Translations under genes and position numbers: made by a program | Origin: Streptomyces lasiicapitis | GTDB lineage: Bacteria; Actinomycetota; Actinomycetes; Streptomycetales; Streptomycetaceae | Direction of reading: 5' to 3' | Assembly: GCF_014646335.1 (NCBI RefSeq) | Contig: NZ_BMNG01000019.1 | Location: 62,001-126,000, forward strand | Length of the DNA: 64,000 nucleotides | In this document: positions 16,821-25,008 of the stretch, piece by piece | How positions within the stretch are numbered: position 1 is the stretch's first letter | Layout of the letters: each line of letters opens with the position of its first letter | Notes under the pieces: generated by a model | Seen by the model: the letters and a program-made list of their open reading frames with translations, nothing else | What the model was told of the DNA's origin: nothing | Database searches by the model: none

Positions 16821-17975
16821 CTAGCTGATCGTGACCTCGGGCTCGCCCGACATCACGCCGTCCTTCTCCATCTGCTCGGCGATCTTCATCGCCTCCTCGA
16901 TCAGGGTCTCCACGATCTTCGACTCCGGGACGGTCTTGATGACCTCGCCCTTCACGAAGATCTGCCCCTTGCCGTTGCCGGACGCGACACCCAGATCGGC
17001 CTCACGCGCCTCACCGGGACCGTTCACCACACAACCCATGACGGCCACGCGCAGCGGGACCTCCATGCCCTCAAGACCCGCCGTCACCTCATCGGCCAGC
17101 TTGTAGACGTCCACCTGCGCCCGCCCGCAGGACGGGCACGACACGATCTCCAGACGGCGCTGGCGCAGGTTCAGCGACTCCAGGATCTGAATGCCGACCT
17201 TGACCTCCTCCGCGGGCGGGGCGGAGAGCGAGACGCGGATGGTGTCGCCGATGCCCTCGCTCAGCAGCGCACCGAAGGCGACCGCCGACTTGATCGTGCC
17301 CTGGAAGGCGGGGCCGGCCTCGGTCACACCCAGGTGCAGCGGGTAATCGCTCGCGGCGGCCAGCTGCCGGTAGGCGTTGACCATCACCACCGGATCGTTG
17401 TGCTTCACCGAGATCTTGATGTCCCGGAAACCGTGCTCCTCGAAGAGCGACGCCTCCCACAGCGCCGACTCCACCAGCGCCTCGGGGGTCGCCTTGCCGT
17501 ACTTCTTCAGCAGCCGCGCGTCCAGGGAGCCGGCGTTGACGCCGATGCGGATCGGGGTGCCCGAGTCGCCCGCGGCCCGCGCGATCTCCTTGACCTTGTC
17601 GTCGAACTGCTTGATGTTCCCCGGGTTCACACGCACCGCCGCACACCCGGCGTCGATCGCCGCGAACACGTACTTCGGCTGGAAGTGAATATCCGCGATC
17701 ACCGGAATCTGCGACTTCCGCGCGATCACCGCAAGCGCATCCGCATCGTCCTGCGTCGGACACGCCACCCGCACGATCTGACAGCCCGACGCCGTCAGCT
17801 CCGCGATCTGCTGCAACGTCGCCCCGATGTCCGACGTACGCGTCGTCGTCATCGACTGCACCGACACCGGCGCGTCCCCGCCGACAGCCACCGAACCGAC
17901 CTGGATCTTGCGGCTGACCCTGCGGTCGGCGAGCTTGGTCGGTACGGACGGGATTCCGAGAGAAACGGCAGTCAT
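16821..17975 (-). CDS. ispG: 4-hydroxy-3-methylbut-2-en-1-yl diphosphate synthase (flavodoxin), IspG/GcpE
   Basis: Penultimate enzyme of the MEP isoprenoid pathway, a cytoplasmic 4Fe-4S protein that reductively opens the cyclic diphosphate to HMBPP. The 384-residue protein has the N-terminal TIM-barrel part (VSVQSMTTTRTSDIGATLQQ; RVACPTQDDADALA; VRVNPGNI) and the C-terminal iron-sulfur part with cluster cysteines in SCPSCGR (about 277-283) and MGCVVNGPGEA (about 309-319). ATG 17975 gives the standard start (MTAVSLGIPSVP); the frame is open upstream but not family-like. It lies downstream of the S2P protease and dxr genes in the same direction, an arrangement common in actinobacteria. Confidence 0.97.
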   Translation of the reverse strand: MTAVSLGIPSVPTKLADRRVSRKIQVGSVAVGGDAPVSVQSMTTTRTSDIGATLQQIAELTASGCQIVRVACPTQDDADALAVIARKSQIPVIADIHFQPKYVFAAIDAGCAAVRVNPGNIKQFDDKVKEIARAAGDSGTPIRIGVNAGSLDARLLKKYGKATPEALVESALWEASLFEEHGFRDIKISVKHNDPVVMVNAYRQLAAASDYPLHLGVTEAGPAFQGTIKSAVAFGALLSEGIGDTIRVSLSAPPAEEVKVGIQILESLNLRQRRLEIVSCPSCGRAQVDVYKLADEVTAGLEGMEVPLRVAVMGCVVNGPGEAREADLGVASGNGKGQIFVKGEVIKTVPESKIVETLIEEAMKIAEQMEKDGVMSGEPEVTIS

Positions 17976-18132
17976 CTGGCGTGCATCCCCAAGGTGTGGA
18001 TCAAGGTCCCGATTTCGGCGGGCACCGGGCTTCGCGGCTTCGCGCGTACATCGCTCATTCGCGGGTTCGAGATTACGGCAACCCACCGCAAGCAAGCACA
18101 TCACGCCCCGATGTCCACCCAATGGTGGGCGG

Positions 18133-18150
18133 GCCCGCACATACGCGGGC
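18133..18150 (-). terminator. Possible hairpin between the S2P protease gene and ispG
   Basis: GCCCGC and GCGGGC pair around a 6-nt loop in the 218-bp gap. It could attenuate read-through from the dxr-protease unit into ispG. The stem is short, so this is tentative. Confidence 0.3.
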
Positions 18151-18193
18151 GGTCGGCCACACATCGTGCCCGACCGCCGCAAACATCGCGTGA

Positions 18194-19495
18194 CTAGGAG
18201 ATTCTCACCGGGTTAACCACATCCGCGATGAGCACCAGGATGGTGAAGCAGATGAAGATCCCGGCGACGACATAGGCGACGGGCATCAGCTTCGCCACGT
18301 CGAAGGGACCGGGGTCGGGCCGCCGGAACACCTTCGCCACGTTGCGGCGCAGCGACTCCCACAGTGCGCCCGCGATGTGCCCGCCGTCCAGTGGCAGCAG
18401 CGGCAACATGTTGAACAGGAACAACGAGAGGTTGAACCCGGCGAGCAGGAACAGCATCATCGCGATCTGGTTCTGCGGCGGGATGTCCAGGGTGAACACC
18501 TCGCCGCCGACGCGGGCCGCGCCCACGACGCCCATGGGCGAGTCCTGCTTGCGGTCGCCGTCACCGAAGGCCGCGTCCCACAGGTCGGGGATCTTGGAGG
18601 GCAGCGCCACGATGGACTCGACGCCGTTCTCCATCATGTTGCCCATGCGGTCCACGGACTCGCCGAAGGACTGCTGGACGATGCCGGAGGCGGGCGTGAA
18701 GCCGAGGAATCCGGCGTACACGTACTTGCCCTCGACATAGCCGCCGTCGCCGTCGGTCTTGCTGACCTGGTTCTTGATCAGGTTGGCGTGCAGGTCGACG
18801 CGCTTGCCGTCCCGCTCCACGGTGAGCGTCGCGGGTCCTGTGGTCTCGCGGATCTTCGACTGCAGCGCCGACCAGTCGCCGACGTCCTTGCCCTGGAAGG
18901 CGACGATCTTGTCGCCGGCCTTCAGGCCCGCGGCCTTGGCGGGCGCGGGCTTGTCGCCCTTCTCGCAGGTGTTGCGGTTCTGGCTGGCCTCGATGACGCA
19001 GTCGGAGACCTTGCCGACCGACGTCGTCTGCGTACTGATGCCGAAGGTCATCATCACGCCGAGGAAGATCGCGACGGCCAGGACCAGGTTCATGAAAGGA
19101 CCGGCGAACATCACGATCACGCGCTTCCAGGGCTTGCGCGTGTAGAACAGGCGGCTCTCGTCGCCCGGCTTGAGCTCCTCGAAGGCGGCGGAGCGCGCGT
19201 CCTCGATCATGCCGCGCCAGGGCGACGTGGAGCGTGCCTCTATTTTCCCGTCCGGTCCCGGCGGGAACATGCCGATCATGCGGATGTAGCCGCCGAGCGG
19301 GATGGCCTTGATGCCGTACTCGGTGTCGCCCTTCTTGCGCGAGAACAGCGTCGGACCGAAGCCGACCATGTACTGCGGCACGCGGATGCCGAACATCTTC
19401 GCGGTCGACAGGTGGCCCAGCTCGTGCCAGGCGATCGAGAACAGCAGCCCGATCACGAAGACGACTATGCCGAGGATCATCATCAAGGTCGTCAT
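18194..19495 (-). CDS. M50-family site-2 protease (RseP/RIP-like)
   Basis: Integral membrane zinc protease performing regulated intramembrane proteolysis, typically of anti-sigma factors. The 433-residue protein has the HELGH zinc motif in the first transmembrane helix (His24, Glu25, His28), a cytoplasmic/periplasmic PDZ domain (about 160-230, ending PATLTVERDGKRV), and the second active-site element LPLLPLDGGHI near residue 365 (third ligand Asp). A further C-terminal transmembrane helix (VAYVVAGIFICFTILVLIAD) closes the protein. Its start overlaps the dxr stop codon by 4 nt, so it is co-translated with dxr. The substrate cannot be deduced. Confidence 0.95.
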   Translation of the reverse strand: MTTLMMILGIVVFVIGLLFSIAWHELGHLSTAKMFGIRVPQYMVGFGPTLFSRKKGDTEYGIKAIPLGGYIRMIGMFPPGPDGKIEARSTSPWRGMIEDARSAAFEELKPGDESRLFYTRKPWKRVIVMFAGPFMNLVLAVAIFLGVMMTFGISTQTTSVGKVSDCVIEASQNRNTCEKGDKPAPAKAAGLKAGDKIVAFQGKDVGDWSALQSKIRETTGPATLTVERDGKRVDLHANLIKNQVSKTDGDGGYVEGKYVYAGFLGFTPASGIVQQSFGESVDRMGNMMENGVESIVALPSKIPDLWDAAFGDGDRKQDSPMGVVGAARVGGEVFTLDIPPQNQIAMMLFLLAGFNLSLFLFNMLPLLPLDGGHIAGALWESLRRNVAKVFRRPDPGPFDVAKLMPVAYVVAGIFICFTILVLIADVVNPVRIS

Positions 19496-20796
19496 GCACG
19501 AGCCTCCGCGGTCGTCTGGTTCCTCGTCGCCGCCGTCGCCGACGATTTGGTCGTGGCCGTCAGTTCACGGGCCCGGGCGCGCGCCCAGGTCTCCGCTTCG
19601 AGGACGTCCGCGACGGTCAGGGAAGTTCCCGCGCGCGGTGTGCCGTGTTCGGCGACGACCTGGGTCACGGTCTCCATGATGCCGTTGAAGGGCAGCGCGC
19701 CCGCCAGGAAGGCGTCCACGCACTCCTCGTTGGCGGCATTGAACACCGCCGGGGCCGTGCCCGCGAGTTCCCCGACATGCCGGGCGAGCCCCACCGAGGG
19801 GAACGCCTCGGTGTCGAGGGGGAAGAACTCCCAGGTCGAGGCCTTGGACCAGTCGAACGCGGGCGCCGCGTCCGGGACCCGCTCGGGCCAGCCGATGCCG
19901 ATGGCGATGGGGCCGCGCATGTCCGGCGGGGTCGCCTGGGCGAGCGTGGAGCCGTCGGTGAACTCGACCATGGAGTGCACGTACGACTGCGGGTGCACGA
20001 CGACCTCGATGCGGTCGAAGGGGATGTCGTAGAGGAGGTGGGCCTCGATGACCTCCAGGCCCTTGTTGACGAGGGTCGCGGAGTTGACCGTGATGACCGG
20101 GCCCATCGCCCAGGTCGGGTGCGCGAGCGCGTCCGCGGGCGTGACGTCCGCCAGGTCGGCCTTCGTACGTCCGCGGAAGGGGCCGCCGGACGCGGTGACG
20201 ACGAGCTTGCGGACGTCGGCGCGGGTGCCTGCGGCGAGCGCCTGGAAGAGCGCGGCGTGCTCGGAGTCGACCGGGATGATCTGGCCCGGCTTGGCGAGCG
20301 CCTTGACCAGCGGGCCGCCGACGATCAGCGACTCCTTGTTGGCGAGCGCGAGCGTGCGGCCCGCCTCCAGGGCGGCGAGCGTGGGGGCCAGGCCGATGGA
20401 GCCGGTGATGCCGTTGAGGACGGTGTGGCACTCCGGGAAGTCCGCGGAGGCGAGGTGCGTGGCTGCGTCCGGGCCCGCGATGATCTCGGGCAGCGGCTCC
20501 CCGGCGCCGTACTGCCCCGCGAGCGCCTCGCGCAGGGCGGGCACGGCGTCCTCGCGGGCGACCGCCACGGTCCGCACCCGCAGCCGCCTGGCCTGCTCGG
20601 CGAGCAGTTCGACGCGCCCGCCCGCGGCGGACAGGCCGGTGACGCGGAAGCGGTCGGGGTTGCGCAGCACGAGGTCGACGGCCTGCGTGCCGATCGAGCC
20701 CGTGGAGCCGAGGACGACGAGGTCCCGCGGTCCTTCGGCCGCGACGGGGTCGAAGACGAGGTGCGGGTCTGCGAGGGGGGCAGGGCTTTCGCTCAT
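19492..20796 (-). CDS. dxr: 1-deoxy-D-xylulose-5-phosphate reductoisomerase
   Basis: First committed enzyme of the MEP pathway; converts DXP to MEP with NADPH and a divalent metal. The 434-residue protein has the NADPH-binding VLGSTGSIGTQAVDLV, the substrate/metal regions ANKESLIVGG, PVDSEHAALFQAL, VTASGGPFRGR, HPTWAMG and NSATLVNKGLEVIEAHLL, and VHPQSYVHSMVEF. It is slightly longer than E. coli Dxr because of a 28-residue N-terminal extension and an Ala/Thr-rich tail. ATG 20796 is chosen; the frame is open further upstream only through repeat DNA. It overlaps the protease gene by 4 nt. Confidence 0.97.
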   Translation of the reverse strand: MSESPAPLADPHLVFDPVAAEGPRDLVVLGSTGSIGTQAVDLVLRNPDRFRVTGLSAAGGRVELLAEQARRLRVRTVAVAREDAVPALREALAGQYGAGEPLPEIIAGPDAATHLASADFPECHTVLNGITGSIGLAPTLAALEAGRTLALANKESLIVGGPLVKALAKPGQIIPVDSEHAALFQALAAGTRADVRKLVVTASGGPFRGRTKADLADVTPADALAHPTWAMGPVITVNSATLVNKGLEVIEAHLLYDIPFDRIEVVVHPQSYVHSMVEFTDGSTLAQATPPDMRGPIAIGIGWPERVPDAAPAFDWSKASTWEFFPLDTEAFPSVGLARHVGELAGTAPAVFNAANEECVDAFLAGALPFNGIMETVTQVVAEHGTPRAGTSLTVADVLEAETWARARARELTATTKSSATAATRNQTTAEARA

Positions 20797-20872
20797 GCCC
20801 CCATTGTGGCCGTAGCGGGGCCCGGATCCGACAGCGCCTCTCGGCTCGCGCCGGGCGGGGGCGGGTGGGGGT

Positions 20873-20986
20873 CCCTCGCGGGGCGCCCCAGTCCCGCCCC
20901 TTCTCCGAAACCGGGGGCTGCCGCCCCCTGGGCCCCCGCTGTCGGCGCTTCGCGCCTCGTCCTCAAACGCCGGACGGGCTGAAACC
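20873..20986 (+). repeat. Dispersed intergenic repeat, copy 2
   Basis: Same order of elements as the copy at 4297-4406: CGGGGCGCCCCAGTCCCGCC, a GC hairpin (here with CCGGGGGC and GCCCCCTGG arms), and the core CCTCAAACGCCGGACGGGCT. It fills most of the gap between the acyl-CoA dehydrogenase stop (21011) and the dxr start (20796), which are co-directional. Confidence 0.9.
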
Positions 20987-21010
20987 TTGCCGCAACCGGC
21001 ACATCGGACG

Positions 21011-22960
21011 TCAGCGGATCGGACGGTGGACGTTCTCCTTCGTGCTCGGGCCCGGTGTCGCGTCCGCGATCCACGGGCCGTCGCCGCTCGGGTCGATGAC
21101 GCCCTGTTCCAGCCAGGTGTACGTGCCCGAGAGGACACCCTTGACCACCCGGCGGTCCTGGTCGTCGGTGTTGGTCCACAGGCGGCCGAAGAGTTCGTCG
21201 ACGCGGATGCGGGACTGCCGGCAGAAGGTGTCGGCGAGCTGGTAGGCCTCGCGGCCGTACTCCTCGGTGGTGCGCAGGAGTTCGGCGCGTACGCAGGCCG
21301 CGCTCATCGCGAACAGTTCCGCGCCGATGTCGACGATCCGGCCGAGGAAGCCCTGCTTGGTCTCCATCCGGCCCTGCCAGCGCGACATCGCGTAGAACGT
21401 GGAGCGCGCCAGCTTGCGCGCCGTGCGCTCGACGTACCGCAGATGACCCGACAGGTCCGCGTGGCCCGCGGGGTTGAAGTCGGCGTACGAACGCGGGAGT
21501 TGCCCCGGACCGGCGACGAGCTTCGGCAGCCAGCGGGCGTAGAAGGCGCCCGCGGCGGCACCGGCCCTGGCCTTGTCGGAGAGGGTCTTGTCCGGGTCGA
21601 TCAGGTCCCCCGCGACCTTCAGGTGCGCGTCGACGGCCTCGCGGGCGATCAGCAGGTGCATGATCTCCGTCGAGCCCTCGAAGATCCGGTTGATGCGCAG
21701 GTCGCGCAGGATCTGCTCGGCGGGCACGGCGCGTTCGCCGCGCGCGGCGAGCGACTCGGCGGTCTCGAAGCCGCGGCCGCCGCGGATCTGTACGAGTTCG
21801 TCGGCCATCAGGCAGGCCATCTCGGAGCCGTACAGCTTGGCGAGCGCGGCCTCGATGCGGATGTCGTTGCGGTCCTCGTCGGCCATCTGCGAGGACAGGT
21901 CGAGGACGGCCTCCAGGGCGAAGGTCGTCGCGGCGATGAAGGAGATCTTCGAGCCGACCGCCTCGTGGTACGCGACGGGCCTGCCCCACTGCTCACGGGC
22001 GCTCGACCACTCGCGGGCGATCTTCAGACACCACTTGCCGGCGCCGACGCACATCGCGGGCAGCGACAGGCGGCCGGTGTTGAGGGTGGTGAGGGCGATC
22101 TTCAGGCCCGCGCCCTCCGGGCCGATGCGGTTGGCGGCGGGGACGCGCACCTGGTGGAAGCGGGTGACGCCGTTCTCCAGGCCGCGCAGGCCCATGAAGG
22201 CGTTGCGGTTCTCCACCGTGACGCCCTCGGCGGCGGCCTCGACGACGAAGGCGGTGATGCCGCCCTTGTGCCCCTCCGACTTCGGCACCCGCGCCATGAC
22301 CACGAGCAGGTCGGCGACCACGCCGTTGGTGGTCCACAGCTTCACGCCGTCCAGTACGTAGTCGTCGCCGTCCGGCACGGCCGTCGTCGCGAGGCGGGCC
22401 GGGTCGGAGCCGACGTCCGGCTCGGTGAGCAGGAACGCGGAGATGTCCGTGCGGGCGCAGCGCGGCAGGAACGCGTCGCGCTGCTCCTGGGTGCCGAACA
22501 GCTTCAGGGGCTGCGGTACGCCGATCGACTGATGGGCCGAGAGCAGCGCGCCGATCGCGGGGTTGGCGGAGCCGACGAGCGCGAGCGCCTTGTTGTAGTA
22601 CACCTGCGTGAGGCCGAGCCCGCCGTACTTCGTGTCGATCTTCATGCCGAGCGCGCCGAGCTCCTTGAGGCCGTTGACGACCTCGTCGGGGATCAGGGCC
22701 TCACGTTCGATGCGCGCCCCGTCGATCTTCGTCTCGCAGAAGTCGCGCAGCTTGGCCAGGAATTCCTCGCCGCGCTGCGCCGCCTCGTCGGAGGGCAGCG
22801 GGTGCGGGTGGATCAGGTCGAGGCGGAAGCGGCCGAGGAACAGTTCCTTGGCGAAGCTGGGCTTGCGCCAGTCCTGCTCGCGGGCGGCCTCGGCCACCTG
22901 CCTGGCCTCGCGTTCGGAAACCTTGGGCTGTGTGGAGTGTGGTGCGGACAAGAGGCTCAC
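21011..22960 (-). CDS. Acyl-CoA dehydrogenase, long form
   Basis: The 649-residue FAD enzyme introduces a trans-2,3 double bond into acyl-CoA. The core (about 60-440) shows the family motifs: MKIDTKYGGLGLTQVYYNKA, FLLTEPDVGSDPARL (FAD/substrate-binding loop), VKLWTTNGVVADLLVVMARV and the late motif DLRINRIFEGSTEIMHLLIA. A C-terminal extension of about 200 residues makes it resemble the VLCAD/long-chain group. The N-terminal 60 residues are charged. It is preceded by 180 bp with a strong hairpin belonging to the neighbouring dehydrogenase gene. Chain-length preference is not determinable. Confidence 0.92.
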   Translation of the reverse strand: MSLLSAPHSTQPKVSEREARQVAEAAREQDWRKPSFAKELFLGRFRLDLIHPHPLPSDEAAQRGEEFLAKLRDFCETKIDGARIEREALIPDEVVNGLKELGALGMKIDTKYGGLGLTQVYYNKALALVGSANPAIGALLSAHQSIGVPQPLKLFGTQEQRDAFLPRCARTDISAFLLTEPDVGSDPARLATTAVPDGDDYVLDGVKLWTTNGVVADLLVVMARVPKSEGHKGGITAFVVEAAAEGVTVENRNAFMGLRGLENGVTRFHQVRVPAANRIGPEGAGLKIALTTLNTGRLSLPAMCVGAGKWCLKIAREWSSAREQWGRPVAYHEAVGSKISFIAATTFALEAVLDLSSQMADEDRNDIRIEAALAKLYGSEMACLMADELVQIRGGRGFETAESLAARGERAVPAEQILRDLRINRIFEGSTEIMHLLIAREAVDAHLKVAGDLIDPDKTLSDKARAGAAAGAFYARWLPKLVAGPGQLPRSYADFNPAGHADLSGHLRYVERTARKLARSTFYAMSRWQGRMETKQGFLGRIVDIGAELFAMSAACVRAELLRTTEEYGREAYQLADTFCRQSRIRVDELFGRLWTNTDDQDRRVVKGVLSGTYTWLEQGVIDPSGDGPWIADATPGPSTKENVHRPIR

Positions 22961-23079
22961 CTCGCCGCGAGTCGGGATCAGGGGACCGGATGGTTACTCA
23001 CCGGTGCTACTGGATCGTTGGTACCCGATTCCAGGCATCCCCACCAGCCTTCGCGCAGCGAACGGCCGCCCGCAAGAGA

Positions 23080-23116
23080 AACGGCCGGAACCCCCGCACA
23101 GCGGGCTCCGGCCGTT
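23080..23116 (-). terminator. Strong hairpin downstream of the aldehyde dehydrogenase gene
   Basis: AACGGCCGG and CCGGCCGTT form a 9-bp perfect outer stem, extended inward by GC pairs around GCACA. It starts 24 nt past the dehydrogenase stop codon and lies before the co-directional acyl-CoA dehydrogenase gene, so it should separate the two transcripts. Confidence 0.75.
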
Positions 23117-23139
23117 CCGTCCCTCTTGCCCTCTTGTGA

Positions 23140-24585
23140 CTACAGGTCGATGCCCGTCAGCACCATCACGCGCTCGTACGTGTAGTCGTCCATGGCGAAG
23201 CGGACGCCCTCGCGGCCCACGCCGGACTGCTTCACGCCGCCGTACGGCATCTGGTCGGCGCGGTAGGAGGGCGCGTCGCCGATGACGACGCCGCCGACCT
23301 CGAGGGCGCGGTGGGCGCGGAACGCGGCCTGGAGGTCGTGGGTGAACACGCCCGCCTGGAGGCCGTACTTGGAGTCGTTGACGGCGTCGAACGCGGCCTG
23401 CTCGCCGTCGACCTTCGTCACGGTCATGACCGGGCCGAAGACCTCCTCGCAGGCGAGGGTGGTGCCGGCCGGGACGTCGGTGAGGACGGTCGGCGCGTAC
23501 GCGGCGCCGTCGCGCTTGCCGCCGGTCAGGAGCTGGGCACCGGCGCCGACGGCCTCGTCGACCCAGGACTCCACCCGCTTGGCCGCGTCCTCGCTGACGA
23601 GCGGGCCGACGTCGGTCTTCGGGTCGGACGGGTCACCGGTGACCTGGCCCTCGACCGCCGTGACGATCTTCGGGAGCAGCCGGTCGTACACCGACGCGTC
23701 GGCGATGACCCGCTGCACGGAGATGCAGGACTGGCCGCCCTGGTAGTTGGAGAAGGTCGCGACGCGCGCGGCGACCCAGTCGAGGTCGGCCTCGGAGGAG
23801 AAGTCGCCGAGGACGACGGCGGCGCCGTTGCCGCCCAGCTCCAGGGTGCAGTGCTTGCGCGGCACCGAGTCCATGATCGCGTAGCCGACCTGCTCGGAGC
23901 CGGTGAAGGAGACCACCGGCAGGCGCTCGTCCTGGACCAGCGCGGGCATCTTGTCGTTGGCGACCGGAAGGACCGACCAGGAACCCGCGGGCAGCTCGGT
24001 CTCGGCGAGCAGCTCGCCGATGAGGAGTCCGCTGAGCGGGGTCGCCGGGGCCGGCTTGAGGATGATCGGCGTACCGACGGCGATGGCCGGGGCGATCTTG
24101 TGGGCGCACAGGTTCAGCGGGAAGTTGAACGGAGCGATGCCGAGGACGACGCCCTTGGGGAAGCGGCGCGTGAGGGCGAGGCGGCCCTGGCCGCCGGCGT
24201 CGGTGTCCAGGCGCTGGGACTCGCCGCCGTTGAAGCGGCGGGCCTCCTCGGAGGCGAAGCGGAACACGGAGACGGCGCGGCCGACCTCGCCGCGCGCCCA
24301 CTTGATCGGCTTGCCGTTCTCGGCGGAGATGAGCTGCGCGATCTCCTCCGTGCGCTCCACGAGGCGGCGGCTCACGTGGTCGAGAGCCGCTGCGCGGACG
24401 TGTGCCGGGGTCGCCGCGAACTCGTCGCGCACGGCGTGGGCGGCCGCGACCGCCTCCTCCACCTGCGCGTCGGTGGGCACGGCTGCCTTGCCGACGAGGC
24501 GGCCGTCCCAGGGCGAGGTGACGTCGAGCGTGGTCTCGCCGGTGGTCTGGCGACCGGCGAGCCAGAAGGCGTGGATGGAAGTCAT
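23140..24585 (-). CDS. NAD(P)-dependent aldehyde dehydrogenase, probably succinate-semialdehyde-type
   Basis: The 481-residue ALDH has the Rossmann/catalytic features intact: the FNFPLNLCAHKIAPA segment, the general-base Glu in LELGGNGAAVV, the catalytic Cys in YQGGQSCISVQRV, and EEVFGPVMTV. ATG 24585 gives the usual N-terminus (MTSIHAFWLAG). Its position, with a PucR-type regulator and gabT within a few kb, fits oxidation of the succinate semialdehyde formed by GabT; as I recall, the syntenic S. coelicolor gene has been assigned to polyamine/GABA use. The sequence itself does not prove the substrate; lactaldehyde/glycolaldehyde-type members are also similar. A strong hairpin follows the stop codon. 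Confidence 0.9.
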   Translation of the reverse strand: MTSIHAFWLAGRQTTGETTLDVTSPWDGRLVGKAAVPTDAQVEEAVAAAHAVRDEFAATPAHVRAAALDHVSRRLVERTEEIAQLISAENGKPIKWARGEVGRAVSVFRFASEEARRFNGGESQRLDTDAGGQGRLALTRRFPKGVVLGIAPFNFPLNLCAHKIAPAIAVGTPIILKPAPATPLSGLLIGELLAETELPAGSWSVLPVANDKMPALVQDERLPVVSFTGSEQVGYAIMDSVPRKHCTLELGGNGAAVVLGDFSSEADLDWVAARVATFSNYQGGQSCISVQRVIADASVYDRLLPKIVTAVEGQVTGDPSDPKTDVGPLVSEDAAKRVESWVDEAVGAGAQLLTGGKRDGAAYAPTVLTDVPAGTTLACEEVFGPVMTVTKVDGEQAAFDAVNDSKYGLQAGVFTHDLQAAFRAHRALEVGGVVIGDAPSYRADQMPYGGVKQSGVGREGVRFAMDDYTYERVMVLTGIDL

Positions 24586-24727
24586 GAGAATCCCGGCCCT
24601 TCCGCGGAGGTTCGTTGCTGCTTCTGCTTTTACGAGGTCCACCGTAGGGGTGGGGCCTGCGGCGGGGGTTTGTCCGAGTCGGCGTACTGGCTGCCGCCGG
24701 CACACCGGAATGTCAGGGCCGCGCCCT

Positions 24728-24800
24728 GCTGGGGCTGCGCCCCTTTCCCCCCTTTTCGCCGCTCCGCGGCTCGTCCTCAAACGCCGGACGGGCTTTCTCC
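24728..24800 (+). repeat. Dispersed intergenic repeat, partial copy
   Basis: Contains the GCGCCCCTTT-like left part and the core CCTCAAACGCCGGACGGGCT at its right end. The central hairpin is reduced. It faces the inverted copy at 24893-25000. Confidence 0.8.
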
Positions 24801-24892
24801 CCACCCACCCGCCCTTTTCGCCCTCCGGGCGGGGTGGGGGGGCAGAAGATGCGCGGGGCGGGGCCCAGAACGCGCCGGTCCGCCCCTCCTTC

Positions 24893-25000
24893 CAGCCCGT
24901 CCGGCGATTGAGGACGAGGCCGTTCAGGCCGATACGGGGGTCCAGGGGGCGGAGCCCCCTGGTTACGGGAAAGGGGCGGGACTGGGGCGCCCCGCGAGGG
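24893..25000 (-). repeat. Dispersed intergenic repeat, inverted copy
   Basis: Reads on the minus strand in the same order as copies 1 and 2: CGGGGCGCCCCAGTCCCGCC, hairpin CCAGGGGGC-TCC-GCCCCCTGG, then a variant core with ATCGCCGGACGGGCT. It ends 9 nt from the PucR-type stop codon, where its hairpin may serve as terminator. Confidence 0.88.
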
Positions 25001-25008
25001 CACCAACC

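Larger units (their letters stand above)
24586..25008. other. 423-bp gap holding two opposed repeat copies
   Basis: The gap separates two leftward genes. It contains a short core copy of the dispersed repeat (24728-24800) and a fuller inverted copy (24893-25000). The stretch nearest the dehydrogenase start (24586-24720) should hold its promoter, but I see no clear -35/-10 pair. No gene is apparent. Confidence 0.6.
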
